Shown: piece after piece, positions 8,603 through 17,471 of the stretch
Position numbering within the stretch: position 1 is the stretch's first letter
Layout: the number at the start of each line of letters is the position of its first letter
Assembly (NCBI GenBank): GCA_021806645.1
Contig: JAJZQX010000002.1
Coordinates: 265,957-329,956 of the forward strand
Reading direction: 5' to 3'
Length of the DNA: 64,000 nt
Source: Myxococcales bacterium
GTDB taxonomy: Bacteria; Myxococcota; Myxococcia; Myxococcales; Anaeromyxobacteraceae
Position numbers and translations under genes: made by a program
Notes under the pieces: generated by a model
Told to the model about the DNA's origin: nothing
Seen by the model: the letters and a program-made list of their open reading frames with translations, nothing else
Database searches by the model: none

Positions 8603-9499
8603 ATGGCCGGGCGCGTCCTCGTCGCGATCGAGTCGAAGCCGGTGATCGCCGCCCTGCGGCGGGACCTCGAGCAGGCCGGCTTCGCCGTAGACGTCGCCCC
8701 GCTCGCCGCGGCCGCGGGCAAGGTCGATCCGGCCCTCCACGAGGTGGCGCTGGTGCGGGCGGTGGACGGGGCCGAGCTGGTGGTGGCCTCGCTGCGCCGC
8801 GCCGATCCGCAGCTGGCGGTGGTGGCGATCTTCTTCGACGAGGAGGAGGCCGCGGGTTACCCGGGCGCGCTCGGCGCCGACGGCCTGCTGATCGGGCCGC
8901 TCACCGCGCCGCAGGTGGCCAGCACCTGTTCCCTGGCCGCCCGGCTCACCCTGGCCCGCCGCCAGCTGGCCGAGCAGACGCGGATCGCGGCGCCGCGGGC
9001 GGTGTCGGGGGCGCACGATCTCGCCTTCCTGAAGCGGCTCCTCTTCGTCGAGGTGAAGCGCTCGCGCCGCTACGGCTACCCGCTCTCTCTGGCGCTGGTC
9101 TCGGTGGACCGCTGGGACGAGCTGAGCGAGCAGCTCGGCCCTCGCGCCCGGACCACGCTGCTCGGCGAGCTGACCGGCGTGGTGGCCACCGTCGTGCGCG
9201 ACATCGACGTCAGCGTCCCCTTCAGCGACGACCGGCTGGTGGTGCTGATGCCGCACACCGCCACCGGCGGCGGGCTGCAGGTGGCACGCCGCATCTGCGC
9301 GCGGGTCCGGGAGCGGTCGAGCGCCATCCCGCTCACGGTCAGCGCCGGACTGGCGAGCCACGACGGTCACGGGACGGTCTCGTTCGGAAAGCTGGTGAAG
9401 CGGGCCGGCGAGGCGCTCACGCGCGCTCGCGAAGCTGGAGGAGACCGCGCGGTTTCGGCGGAACCGCCGAAGCGGCGCGACCGGATCTCGATCGGCTGA
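8603..9499 (+). CDS. Receiver-like / degenerate GGDEF-domain protein
   Basis: This protein of about 299 residues has an N-terminal receiver-like fold (VLVAIESKPVIAALRRDLEQAGF) lacking the usual acidic pocket and phospho-acceptor Asp. A helical linker (LTLARRQLAEQTR) and a GGDEF-like domain follow. The domain has the family pattern FLKRLLFVEVKRSRRYGYPLS, then VSVPFSDDRLVVLMPHT where a cyclase would read (G)GDEF. The signature is replaced by SDDR, so diguanylate cyclase activity is not expected; a c-di-GMP or protein-binding role is possible. ATG 8603 is used; a TTG at 8594 with GAGG upstream is an alternative. A short hairpin (9501-9514) follows the stop. Confidence 0.75.
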   Translation: MAGRVLVAIESKPVIAALRRDLEQAGFAVDVAPLAAAAGKVDPALHEVALVRAVDGAELVVASLRRADPQLAVVAIFFDEEEAAGYPGALGADGLLIGPLTAPQVASTCSLAARLTLARRQLAEQTRIAAPRAVSGAHDLAFLKRLLFVEVKRSRRYGYPLSLALVSVDRWDELSEQLGPRARTTLLGELTGVVATVVRDIDVSVPFSDDRLVVLMPHTATGGGLQVARRICARVRERSSAIPLTVSAGLASHDGHGTVSFGKLVKRAGEALTRAREAGGDRAVSAEPPKRRDRISIG

Positions 9500-9765
9500 T
9501 GCCCCTCAAGGGCCATCGCCCGAACGTTCGGAGCCAAGAACCGTGTGGGCGGTTTGGCGGCAAGGTGAGGGAAAGTCCCCTGAAGTCGATGAGATGAAAA
9601 ATATGCGCCACAGGGGGGTGGCAACCGATTGGGGCGGTATTAACCTGTGAGTTGCTGGTTTCGTCCCTTGGGGGGCACCGAGGATGAACACCTCGACGCC
9701 TTGAGTGGGGAGGGAACCGGAGTCACGGCTCCGTCCAACGGGGCCATTCAATCGGGGGAATGAAC
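9500..9765 (+). promoter_or_regulatory. Structured leader region of HTH gene
   Basis: This 266-bp gap holds a 12-bp perfect palindrome CCGAACGTTCGG (9520-9531), a relatively AT-rich stretch near 9590-9605 that could contain a promoter, and two hairpins in the probable leader: CGAGG/CCTCG (9679-9695) and CGGAG/CTCCG (9718-9733). A strong SD (GGGGGA, 9754-9759) precedes the gene. I could not match it to a known riboswitch class. Confidence 0.4.
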
Positions 9766-10092
9766 ATGGCACAGATCGACATCGAGATCCTCACACCGTT
9801 CGCGGCCCGCTTCATGGAGGGCTCGACGCTGACGCCCGCCGAGCGTGCCGAGGTGCTTCGCGTCGCCCAGGGCTTCGCCTGCAAGGACTCGGCGGCGGCG
9901 GCCGGCGTCTCTCCGGAGACCATCCGGGCGCGGCGCAAGCGGATCTACCGGAAGCTCGACGTGCCGGGCTCGGGCGAGCTGCTCGCCAGCCTGCTCTCGC
10001 TCTCGCTCAAGATGCTCGCCAACGGCGAGCGGATCGAGCGCCGTCCGCTCCCGACCGTCCAGGCCCCGGTGGCGCAGGCGGCGATGCGCTAG
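9766..10092 (+). CDS. Small LuxR/GerE-type helix-turn-helix protein
   Basis: The 108-residue protein is mostly a single HTH of the LuxR C-terminal type: LTPAERAEVLRVAQGFACKDSAAAAGVSPETIRARRKRIYRKL, with the typical recognition helix (ETIRARRKRIYRKL). It has no receiver or autoinducer domain, so it is a stand-alone DNA-binding protein. ATG 9766 is preferred to ATG 9760 because GGGGGA (9754-9759) gives six-base spacing to the former and none to the latter. It is monocistronic: a structured leader precedes it and a terminator shared with the convergent protease gene follows. Confidence 0.72.
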   Translation: MAQIDIEILTPFAARFMEGSTLTPAERAEVLRVAQGFACKDSAAAAGVSPETIRARRKRIYRKLDVPGSGELLASLLSLSLKMLANGERIERRPLPTVQAPVAQAAMR

Positions 10093-10116
10093 CGGCGGCA
10101 CGCCTCACTGAAATGA

Positions 10117-10151
10117 CGACGGCGCGATCGCCCAGGGCGGTCGCGCCGTTA
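10117..10151. terminator. Long hairpin between convergent genes
   Basis: ACGGCGCGATCGCCC pairs with GGGCGGTCGCGCCGT (15-bp arms, one G-T wobble, minimal loop). It lies between the stops of the HTH gene (+) and the protease gene (-) and probably terminates both. Confidence 0.65.
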
Positions 10152-10169
10152 TCGTCTCGGGGTGGTGCG

Positions 10170-12596
10170 CTACGGGCAGGTGGGCGCCACGTAGCTGGGC
10201 AGCTTGCCCGTGTACTTCACCACCACCACGTGCGGGCGAACCGCGGCCGAGCTCTGGACGGCGACCGAGGCGGCGCCGCCCGAGCCCGGGCCGGTGGCGA
10301 AGGCCGCCCAGCCGTCGCGGCGGAGCGTGGCGCTGGCGCTGGCGCTGGTGGCGAGCGGCGTGTACCTGACATGGGCGTCGCGGGCCTTGGGCGTCTGCAC
10401 GCCGCCGGAGGTGCAATAGCCCATGTAGTGGTGCCATGGGACGTAGTCGCCGGCCGGAGGGACGCCAGGATAGTTGACGCCGAGGTAGTTGAAGGCCGGG
10501 TCGGCGAGCAGGTGGCCGGTCGAGGTGATGGTCCCCGCGCCCCCGTTCGGCTCCGAGGTGTCCTCGTTGGAGAACATCGCCGCGGTGGTGAAGCGCGCGA
10601 AGCCGACCTCCCACGGCAGCCCCGTGGCGCTCTCCACGTTGGCCTTGCCGGCCAGCCACTGGTTCTCGAGCGCCCTGGTCACGGTGGGCGTGGCGTGGTC
10701 GAGCAGGTACTGCATGTAGGCCTGCACGCCGGCGTAGTTGCCGTAGGGGTGGCCCTCCCAGCCGGTCATGCTGAAGGCCCGGTAGTAGGGCAGGCCGGAG
10801 ACCGGGTCGAGCTCGCCCTGGTAGCTGCGCACGTTGGCGCGGCTGGTCGCCGCGTGGAGCCCGTAGCCGGCCACCGTCTCGGAGAGCATGGAGAGCCCCT
10901 CGTTGAGCCAGACCTCCTCGTCGACGCCGCAGGCCGCGCCACTGGGGCAGCGGGTGTTGTAGTTGACGTCGTGCTGGAGCTCGTGGGCCATGGTGTTCGG
11001 GTACTCGCCGTCCACGATCAGGTCGAGCACGGCGGCGTAATTCGACCCGGTGGGATCCCAGTTGGCGGTGAAGTTCCCCGGGTCGATGAGGTAGAGCATG
11101 TCGGCCCGGTTGCCCGCGGTGTTGCGCGGGCAGCTCGAGGAGGTGGCCAGCGGCAGCTCGATGTCGCCGGGCCAGAAGTAGCCGACCGGGAAGGCGTTGC
11201 TGGAGGTCTTCCCGAGGTTGCCGAAGAGGAAGATGACCAAACCGTTCCGGTCCACGTCGCTCTCCGGCCCGAAGTAGGTGTTGAGGGCCAGCAGGATCTT
11301 GGACTCGTAGGCGGCGCCGAGCGAGGTGAAGAAGTCGGGGCGAGAGAGCAGGGCCTTGTCGATGCCCGGCTTCACCTCGTCGGTGTAGTAGAAGGCGGCG
11401 TGTCCCTCGGGGGTCTGGTAGGCGAGCGTTGCGCTCCTCCAGAGCTGCGTGAAGCCGGTGCCGGAGTACCGCCCCTGGCAGAAGGAGCGGGTGGCCGGCA
11501 GCTGCGCGGCCGCGGTCGCCGCCAGCGGAGCGCCGGTCGGGCTCGCCGGCGGAGCGCGCTGCAGCCGGCCGTCGCGCAGCCGGGCGATGGTCTCCTCGCG
11601 CCAGGCGCTCACCAGCGCCTCGCCGGCCATCACGCCGGAGCGATCGATCGCTTCGCCGGCACCGGCGCCGGACGCCGAGCCGCCCGTTCCGGTGCCTGCC
11701 GCCATCGCCGCCAACGGCGCTAGCGGCGCCACCGAGAAGTTGGGATCGCCGGTGCCGGCGGTCGTGACCGTCACGGCGCTCCTGTCGATGCCGCCGGCGT
11801 TGACCACGAGCACCGCCAGCCGCTCTCCCACCGCCAGCGCGGGAAAGTCGATGGTCAGCGTGCTCCCCACGTAGTCGCCCGGGCCGAAGAGCTGCCACGC
11901 CGTGACGCCGTCGCCGCCGGTGCTTCCGGCGGTGAGCGTCACGCGGGCATAGGCGGCCTTGGGGACCGGCAGCGGTGACGGGAACGAGGTCTCGGAGCCG
12001 GTCAGGGCGTAGGCGCCGACCTCCGCCACGTAGACCTTGAGCGGGTCGAGCGCGGCGGTGACCTGTCCCGAGGTCGAGGTGGTGGTGCCGGAGCCGACCA
12101 CCGCGCCGTTCAGGCCATCCCGGAGCGACCACCGGTAGACCGCGGCGCCGCTGACGGGCTGCCAGGTCACGCCGGCGCCGGTCGGGGTCCGGTCAACGTG
12201 CGCGGTGACGGCCGGCAGGCCGCCGTAGCCCACGCAGGAGGCCGTGACCGGCGTGCCGTCCACGGTCGCCTGGCCGGTCACGGTCGCCCCCGGGCTGAGG
12301 GAGGCCCCACGGAGCTCGGCGGAGCCGACCCAGCCCGGTCCGCTCAGCGTGAAGGTCCGCGGCGTCGGGTTCAGCTGCAGGGTCACGGTGATGGCGGGCG
12401 CGCCGGCGGCCGCCTTGGTCGTGGCGCGGCCGACGACGGTGAGGATCGGTTCGGGGCCGGAGCGGCTGACCGAGCAGGCCAGCTCCAGCGGGCCGGGGGG
12501 AACGGGAGGCGGGTTGCTCGTCCCGCCACAGGCGGCGAGGAGGGCGAGCGCGAGGATGGTCGCGGCAGGGCGGGACGAAGCGTATGGCATGGCCAT
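10170..12596 (-). CDS. M30 (hyicolysin)-like metalloprotease lipoprotein
   Basis: This is a predicted secreted or outer-membrane lipoprotein zinc protease of 808 residues. The N-terminus has a hydrophobic signal and lipobox ALLAACGG. About 300 residues of Ig/fibronectin-like, Thr/Val-rich sequence follow, then a catalytic domain with NTMAHELQHDVNYN (HExxH) and EEVWLNEGLSMLSE downstream, the arrangement of the M30 family. Family knowledge puts zinc on the HExxH histidines with Glu as general base. Start 12596 lies 4 bp after the transketolase stop; a second ATG at 12590 is equally possible. The close spacing suggests read-through from tkt, though no functional link is evident. Confidence 0.78.
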   Translation of the reverse strand: MAMPYASSRPAATILALALLAACGGTSNPPPVPPGPLELACSVSRSGPEPILTVVGRATTKAAAGAPAITVTLQLNPTPRTFTLSGPGWVGSAELRGASLSPGATVTGQATVDGTPVTASCVGYGGLPAVTAHVDRTPTGAGVTWQPVSGAAVYRWSLRDGLNGAVVGSGTTTSTSGQVTAALDPLKVYVAEVGAYALTGSETSFPSPLPVPKAAYARVTLTAGSTGGDGVTAWQLFGPGDYVGSTLTIDFPALAVGERLAVLVVNAGGIDRSAVTVTTAGTGDPNFSVAPLAPLAAMAAGTGTGGSASGAGAGEAIDRSGVMAGEALVSAWREETIARLRDGRLQRAPPASPTGAPLAATAAAQLPATRSFCQGRYSGTGFTQLWRSATLAYQTPEGHAAFYYTDEVKPGIDKALLSRPDFFTSLGAAYESKILLALNTYFGPESDVDRNGLVIFLFGNLGKTSSNAFPVGYFWPGDIELPLATSSSCPRNTAGNRADMLYLIDPGNFTANWDPTGSNYAAVLDLIVDGEYPNTMAHELQHDVNYNTRCPSGAACGVDEEVWLNEGLSMLSETVAGYGLHAATSRANVRSYQGELDPVSGLPYYRAFSMTGWEGHPYGNYAGVQAYMQYLLDHATPTVTRALENQWLAGKANVESATGLPWEVGFARFTTAAMFSNEDTSEPNGGAGTITSTGHLLADPAFNYLGVNYPGVPPAGDYVPWHHYMGYCTSGGVQTPKARDAHVRYTPLATSASASATLRRDGWAAFATGPGSGGAASVAVQSSAAVRPHVVVVKYTGKLPSYVAPTCP

Positions 12597-12600
12597 TGGC

Positions 12601-14598
12601 TTAGCAGCCCTGTGCCCACGTCGCCAGCCGCGCGGCCACCTGGGCCGGCGTGAAGCCGTAGGCCTCGGCCAGCGCCTTCTCCGGGCCGGACGCGCCGAAC
12701 CGGTCGATGCCGATCACCAGCCCGTCGCGGCCGGTGAGCTTCCACCACTCGCGCCCGACGGCGGCCTCGACCGCCGCGACCGGGAGGCCAGGCGGGATCA
12801 CCTGGTCGCGCCAGGCCTGGTCCTGGGCCTCGAAGCACTGGAGGCAGGGCATCGAGACCAGCCGGCCGTGGAGCCCCTGCTTCGCCAGCAGCTCCAGCGC
12901 CGCCGCGGCGAGCGGCACCTCGCTGCCGGTGGCGATGACGGTGAAGCGCGCGCCGGCCGGCGAGGCCACCACGTAACCGCCCCGCGCCGCCTTGGCGGCG
13001 TCGAAGCCCCCGTCACGCACCACCGGCGCCAGCTTCTGCCGGGTGAGGACGAGCGCCGTCGGACCTTCACGCCGCGTCAGCGCGTGGGCCCAGCCGACCG
13101 CCACCTCCTCGCCGTCCACCGGCCGGACCACGTGCAGGTTGGGGATGCAGCGGAGCGCGGTGAGGTGCTCGATGGGCTGGTGGGTCGGCCCGTCCTCGCC
13201 GAGGAAGATCGAGTCGTGGGTCCAGACGTAGATGACCTGCAGCTTCGCCAGGGCCGCCAGCCGCACCGGCGGCCGCATGTAGTCGGCGAACTGGAGGAAG
13301 GTGGACACGAAGGGGATGTGGAGCCCGTCGTAGGCCAGGCCGTTGGCGATGGCCCCCATGGCGTGCTCGCGGATGCCGAAGTGGATGTTGCGCCCATCGC
13401 GCCGGCTGGGCGAGAAGGCGCCGGCCCCCTTGATCTCGGTGAGGTTCGACTCGGCGAGGTCGGCCGAGCCACCCACCAGCGAGGGGACGATGGGCGCCGC
13501 CCGGTTGAGGGCGGCCGCCGAGAGCTTGCGGGTGGCGTCGGCGCCGGGGCCGGCCTCCAGCAGCCGGTCCTGGATGCGTGCCGGCACCCAGCGGGTGACG
13601 TGGGTGTCGAGCAGCGCCGACTCGACCGGGTTGGCCTTGCGCCAGGCGTCGGCCTGCTCGGCCCAGGCCCGCTTCTGCACCTGCTTCTCCGCCACCACCT
13701 GGCCGAAGAAGGCGCGGACGTCGTCTGGGACGAGGAAACGCGGCTCCACCGGCCAGCCGAGCGCCTCCTTGGTGGCCTTCAGCTCGTCGTCGCCGAGCGG
13801 CGCGCCGTGGGCGGCGGAGGTGCCGGCCTTCTTCGGCGAGCCGTAGCCGATCACGGTCTTGACCCGGATGAGCGACGGGCGCGGATCGGCCTTGGCCGCT
13901 TCGATGGCCTGGTGGATGGCGGCATGGTCGCGACCCCCCACGGCCTGGACCTGCCAGCCGTAGGCCTCGAAGCGCTTGGTGACGTCCTCGCGAGAGAAGG
14001 TGATGCCGGTGTTCCCGTCGATGGTGATGCCGTTGTCGTCGTAGAGATAGACGAGCCGGCCGAGCTGGTGGTGGCCGGCGAAGCTGGCGGCCTCGGCGGA
14101 CACGCCCTCCATCAGGTCACCGTCCGAGACGATGGCGTAGGTGAAGTGGCCGGCGACCGGGTTGCCCGCCCCCAGCTTGGCCGAGAGCATGGCCTGGCCG
14201 AGCGCGAAGCCGACGCCGTTGGCGAACCCCTGGCCGAGCGGTCCGCTGGTGATCTCGACGCCGGGCAGGTGGCCGAACTCCGGGTGGCCGGCGGTGCGCG
14301 AGCCGAGCTGGCGGAACCTCTTCAGGTCGTCGAGCGTGCAGTCGAAGCCGCAGAGATGGAGCAGCGAGTAGAGGAGCGCCGAGCCGTGGCCGGCCGAGAG
14401 CAGGAACCGGTCGCGCCCGAGCCAGCGCGGCTCGCCGGGGTCGAAGCGCAGGTGCCTGGTCCAGAGCACGAAGGCCATGTCGGCGGCGCCCATGGGCAGG
14501 CCCGGGTGGCCGCTGTTGGCCTGCTGGACGGCGTCCGCCGAGAGCATGCGGATGGTGTTGACCGCCTTCTGGACCAGCTCGGGACTCGCGTTGGGCAC
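12601..14598 (-). CDS. tkt: Transketolase
   Basis: Transketolase is a thiamine-diphosphate enzyme moving two-carbon units between sugar phosphates in the non-oxidative pentose phosphate pathway. The 665 residues match the family. Seen are [18 protein letters not shown] near the N-terminus, [15 protein letters not shown], the ThDP-binding region from [20 protein letters not shown] to [11 protein letters not shown], and [18 protein letters not shown] in the pyrimidine domain. The GTG start has GGAG eight bases upstream. Confidence 0.96.
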   Translation of the reverse strand: MPNASPELVQKAVNTIRMLSADAVQQANSGHPGLPMGAADMAFVLWTRHLRFDPGEPRWLGRDRFLLSAGHGSALLYSLLHLCGFDCTLDDLKRFRQLGSRTAGHPEFGHLPGVEITSGPLGQGFANGVGFALGQAMLSAKLGAGNPVAGHFTYAIVSDGDLMEGVSAEAASFAGHHQLGRLVYLYDDNGITIDGNTGITFSREDVTKRFEAYGWQVQAVGGRDHAAIHQAIEAAKADPRPSLIRVKTVIGYGSPKKAGTSAAHGAPLGDDELKATKEALGWPVEPRFLVPDDVRAFFGQVVAEKQVQKRAWAEQADAWRKANPVESALLDTHVTRWVPARIQDRLLEAGPGADATRKLSAAALNRAAPIVPSLVGGSADLAESNLTEIKGAGAFSPSRRDGRNIHFGIREHAMGAIANGLAYDGLHIPFVSTFLQFADYMRPPVRLAALAKLQVIYVWTHDSIFLGEDGPTHQPIEHLTALRCIPNLHVVRPVDGEEVAVGWAHALTRREGPTALVLTRQKLAPVVRDGGFDAAKAARGGYVVASPAGARFTVIATGSEVPLAAAALELLAKQGLHGRLVSMPCLQCFEAQDQAWRDQVIPPGLPVAAVEAAVGREWWKLTGRDGLVIGIDRFGASGPEKALAEAYGFTPAQVAARLATWAQGC

Positions 14599-14694
14599 GG
14601 CGTTCTCCGGGAAGGCGGGTCGTGGCTCGGCCGCGCCAGGGTTGAGCGAGGCAGAGTCGCCAATCGGCGGGGGGAGATCAAGCGAAGTCGGCGG

Positions 14695-15405
14695 TCAGGA
14701 GCGCCGGCCGAACCGGGAGCGCCAGCCAGGGGGCGAGAACAGGCCGATCAGCAGCGCCCCGGCCAGGAAGCCGAGCAGCGGCGAGGCCAGGTAGAGCGCG
14801 ACCGGCACGGCCAGTACGGCGACGCCCACGGGCACCGGCCACCGTGGCGGCAGGCTACGGAGCCACCGGATGGCGGGGGCCCCTTCACCGAACCCCTCCC
14901 CATCGAGCCGTCGCCGCTCCGAGTCCCCCACCTCGCGGGCCAGCGCCTCGGCGGCTTGCCGGCGCAGCGCCGCGGCCTCTACCGCTTCCCGCTCGAGCTC
15001 CGCTCGTCGCGCCGCGCCGGCCCCGGCCTCGGCGGCCGCCTCGGCCTGGCGGGCCGCCCAGAACCGCTGGTTGAACCGGCGCTGGGGCTCGGTGTCGAGG
15101 TCGGCGCCGCAGGTGGTGCAGAGGGCGGCGGTGCGGGCGTTGTCCGTCTCACAGGTGGCGCAGCGCAGGAAAGGCTGGACGTCGCCGCCGGGCCGATCGA
15201 GCTCGAGCGAGCGCTCCGGCGGGGCGCGGAAGCGCCCCAGCTCGCCGCCCGACACGGCCTCCTCGGCGCCGGCCGGGGCACCGGGCCCCGGCCCCTCCAC
15301 GGCCTCGATGCGCGTCCCGGTCCCGCTCGGCGCCGGGGCCTGGTCCGGCCCGGCGGTGCGCGGCCGCTCCAGCCGGCGGAACCGGTCGTACTGCTGGTCG
15401 CTCAC
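14695..15405 (-). CDS. Zinc-ribbon membrane protein, unknown function
   Basis: This 236-residue protein has three visible parts. The first is a disordered Pro/Gly/Glu-rich N-terminus of about 80 residues. A zinc ribbon follows with CATC and CTTC pairs (FLRCATCETDNARTAALCTTC). Then comes an Ala/Glu/Arg-rich helix, probably a coiled coil, and one or two membrane segments near the C-terminus (VGVAVLAVPVALYL, LLGFLAGALLIGLF). Its GTG start overlaps the stop of the Ycf46-like ATPase by four bases (GTGA), so the two are translationally coupled. Functional assignment would be a guess; an accessory role to the ATPase is the simplest inference. Confidence 0.65.
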   Translation of the reverse strand: MSDQQYDRFRRLERPRTAGPDQAPAPSGTGTRIEAVEGPGPGAPAGAEEAVSGGELGRFRAPPERSLELDRPGGDVQPFLRCATCETDNARTAALCTTCGADLDTEPQRRFNQRFWAARQAEAAAEAGAGAARRAELEREAVEAAALRRQAAEALAREVGDSERRRLDGEGFGEGAPAIRWLRSLPPRWPVPVGVAVLAVPVALYLASPLLGFLAGALLIGLFSPPGWRSRFGRRS

Positions 15406-17003
15406 GGCGCCGCCTCGGCGGGTGGGGCCGAGGCGGGGCGGGTGCGGGTGGCGGCCCAGCCGCGCAGCCGCTCGATCTCCTCGCGCATGGTTACCGAGAG
15501 CGGCCTGGCCTCTGCGACCGCCCGCTCGAGGTGGCGCTGCTCCAGCTCGCGACCCTCGGCGAAGGCGTCGTGCAGCGCAGCCACCAGCAGCTGCTCCAGC
15601 TCGGAGCCGCTGAACCCGGAGGACTTCCGCGCCAGCCCGGCCAGGTCATAGCGGGCCGGGTCGCGCCGCCGGGCGGTGACGTGGATGCGCAGGATCTCCT
15701 GCCGCTCGGCGGCGGCCGGCAGGTCGATGAAGAAGATCTCGTCGAACCGTCCCTTGCGGAGCAGCTCGGGCGGCAACAGGTCGATCCGGTTGGCGGTGGC
15801 GACCACGAAGACCGGCGCGGTCTTCTCCTGGAGCCAGGTGAGCATGGTGCCGAAGACCCGTGCGGTGACGCCGCCGTCCACCGAGCCCGACGAGCCGACG
15901 CCGGAGAGCCCCTTCTCGATCTCGTCGATCCAGAGCACCACCGGCGCCACGCTCTCGGCCACGTGGATGGCGCGGCGCAGGTTCTCCTCCGAGGAGCCGA
16001 TCAGGCCGGAGAAGATCCGCCCCATGTCGAGCCGCAGCAGCGGCATCCGCCAGGTGGCGGCGATGGCCTTGGCGGTGAGGCTCTTGCCGCACCCCTGCAC
16101 GCCGAGCAGCAGCAGCCCCTTCGGCTCGGGCAGGCCGAAGCGGCGCGCCGCCTCGGAGAAGGCGTCGCCGCGCCGGGTGAGCCACCCCTTCAGGAGCTCC
16201 AGCCCGCCCACCCCGCCGAGCGAGAGGTCGGGGGCGAAGTACTCGAGCAGTCCGCTCTTGCGGATGACCTGCCGCTTCTCCTCCAGCACCAGCTTCACGT
16301 CCGCTCGCGAGAGCCGCCCGTCGCTGGCGATGGCCTTGGCGAAGGCGTTCTCCGCCTCCGAGAGCGTCAGGCCGAGGGCGGCGCGCACCAGCTGCTCGGC
16401 GTCCTCCACGGTCAGCTCGACCTTCGACTTGCCGTCCTGCCGGACCACCGTGACGATCTCCCGGAGCAGCGCCAGGAGATCCCGCGTGGTGGGTAGTGGC
16501 ACGTCGAGGACCGTGATCTCCTTCTCCAGCTCGGGGGGGATGGTGAGGGAGGGGGAGAGGATGAGCACGGTGGTGTAGGTAGACTTGAGGGCGTGGGCCA
16601 GGTCGCGCAGGGCGCGGACCACGGTGGGATCGCCCAGGAAGGCGTGAAAGTCCTCCAGCACCACCAGCGACGGCTCGGTCAGCTTCTCGATGGCCTGCAG
16701 CGCGGCCACCGGCTCGCGCACCTCCTCGTCGGGCGGCCGCGTGCGCGCCCCGCCGAGCCGGCGGAAGCCCCGGGTCACCGACCAGCCGAGGAGGGCCTTG
16801 CCGTGGCGGGCCGCCAGCTCGCCGAGGAGGGCCTCGAGCCGCTGCTCCTCGGAGGTGACCAGCCAGACCAGCGGGTAGCGGGCCCGCACCAGCGTGTCGA
16901 GCTCCTGGACGAAGTCGGGCGGCGCGGTGGCGGTGGTGGCGGCGGCGGGAGCCGGGGCGGGAGGCGCGGCGAGTGGCGTGGGTCCGGTCACGGGGCCGAG
17001 CAT
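15402..17003 (-). CDS. AAA ATPase, Ycf46-like
   Basis: The 533-residue protein has an N-terminal Ala/Pro linker and a degenerate ATPase-like domain ([33 protein letters not shown]). A complete AAA module follows: Walker A GVQGCGKS, Walker [13 protein letters not shown], sensor [16 protein letters not shown] and arginine finger [13 protein letters not shown]. This layout is that of Ycf46, known from plastid genomes, cyanobacteria and deltaproteobacteria and linked in cyanobacteria to photosynthesis or CO2 regulation; its role here is unknown. It is coupled to the downstream zinc-ribbon protein. Confidence 0.85.
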   Translation of the reverse strand: MLGPVTGPTPLAAPPAPAPAAATTATAPPDFVQELDTLVRARYPLVWLVTSEEQRLEALLGELAARHGKALLGWSVTRGFRRLGGARTRPPDEEVREPVAALQAIEKLTEPSLVVLEDFHAFLGDPTVVRALRDLAHALKSTYTTVLILSPSLTIPPELEKEITVLDVPLPTTRDLLALLREIVTVVRQDGKSKVELTVEDAEQLVRAALGLTLSEAENAFAKAIASDGRLSRADVKLVLEEKRQVIRKSGLLEYFAPDLSLGGVGGLELLKGWLTRRGDAFSEAARRFGLPEPKGLLLLGVQGCGKSLTAKAIAATWRMPLLRLDMGRIFSGLIGSSEENLRRAIHVAESVAPVVLWIDEIEKGLSGVGSSGSVDGGVTARVFGTMLTWLQEKTAPVFVVATANRIDLLPPELLRKGRFDEIFFIDLPAAAERQEILRIHVTARRRDPARYDLAGLARKSSGFSGSELEQLLVAALHDAFAEGRELEQRHLERAVAEARPLSVTMREEIERLRGWAATRTRPASAPPAEAAP

Positions 17004-17021
17004 AGCAGCGCCCGGGCGGAC

Positions 17022-17462
17022 TCAGGTCTCGCCCGGACGGGCCATCCAGGCCAGCCGGCCACCGAGATCGACGGCGGCCACGGTCCCCGGAGGCACCTTG
17101 ACGGGGCGGCCGGCGGCCAGGGCGATCGCCTCTCCCAGTTCTGGGTTGTGCCCGACGAGCGCGGCGCCGGCGCCCAGCTCCATCCCCAGCCGGAGGATCT
17201 CCCGGCCGGTCATGGCGCCGCTGGCCAGCTCCTCGTCCTCCTCGAGCGGCGCGCCGGTGATGGCGGCCAGCAGGTCGGCGGTCTGCCGGGCGCGCAGGAA
17301 GGGGCTGGTCTGGATGCGCTTCACCTGGAGCCGGCCGGCCAGGGAGGCCACCGTCTCGCGGAAGGCGTCGCGGCCTTCGGGTGTGAGCCCGCGGCTCGCG
17401 TCGCCGCCCGGTGCGGCACTCTCGGCCCGGGCGTGACGAATGAGGTAGAAGCTCCCCGCCAT
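17022..17462 (-). CDS. sixA: Phosphohistidine phosphatase SixA-like
   Basis: This is a small (146 aa) histidine-phosphatase-superfamily enzyme of the SixA type, which removes phosphate from phosphohistidine, for example on HPt domains. The catalytic N-terminal motif reads LIRHARAES, where the usual third residue is Gly. Also seen are LTPEGR, IQTSPFLRARQTADLL and the second catalytic His in ALVGHNPELGEAI. It lies between malQ and the ATPase gene on the same strand, 9 bp after malQ, so it may share that transcript. Confidence 0.85.
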   Translation of the reverse strand: MAGSFYLIRHARAESAAPGGDASRGLTPEGRDAFRETVASLAGRLQVKRIQTSPFLRARQTADLLAAITGAPLEEDEELASGAMTGREILRLGMELGAGAALVGHNPELGEAIALAAGRPVKVPPGTVAAVDLGGRLAWMARPGET

Positions 17463-17471
17463 GGTCGCACC

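Noticed and set aside
9500..9765. A c-di-GMP (GEMM) riboswitch in the leader of the HTH gene
   Set aside because: The conserved GEMM core sequences and tetraloop receptor are not present; only generic hairpins are seen.
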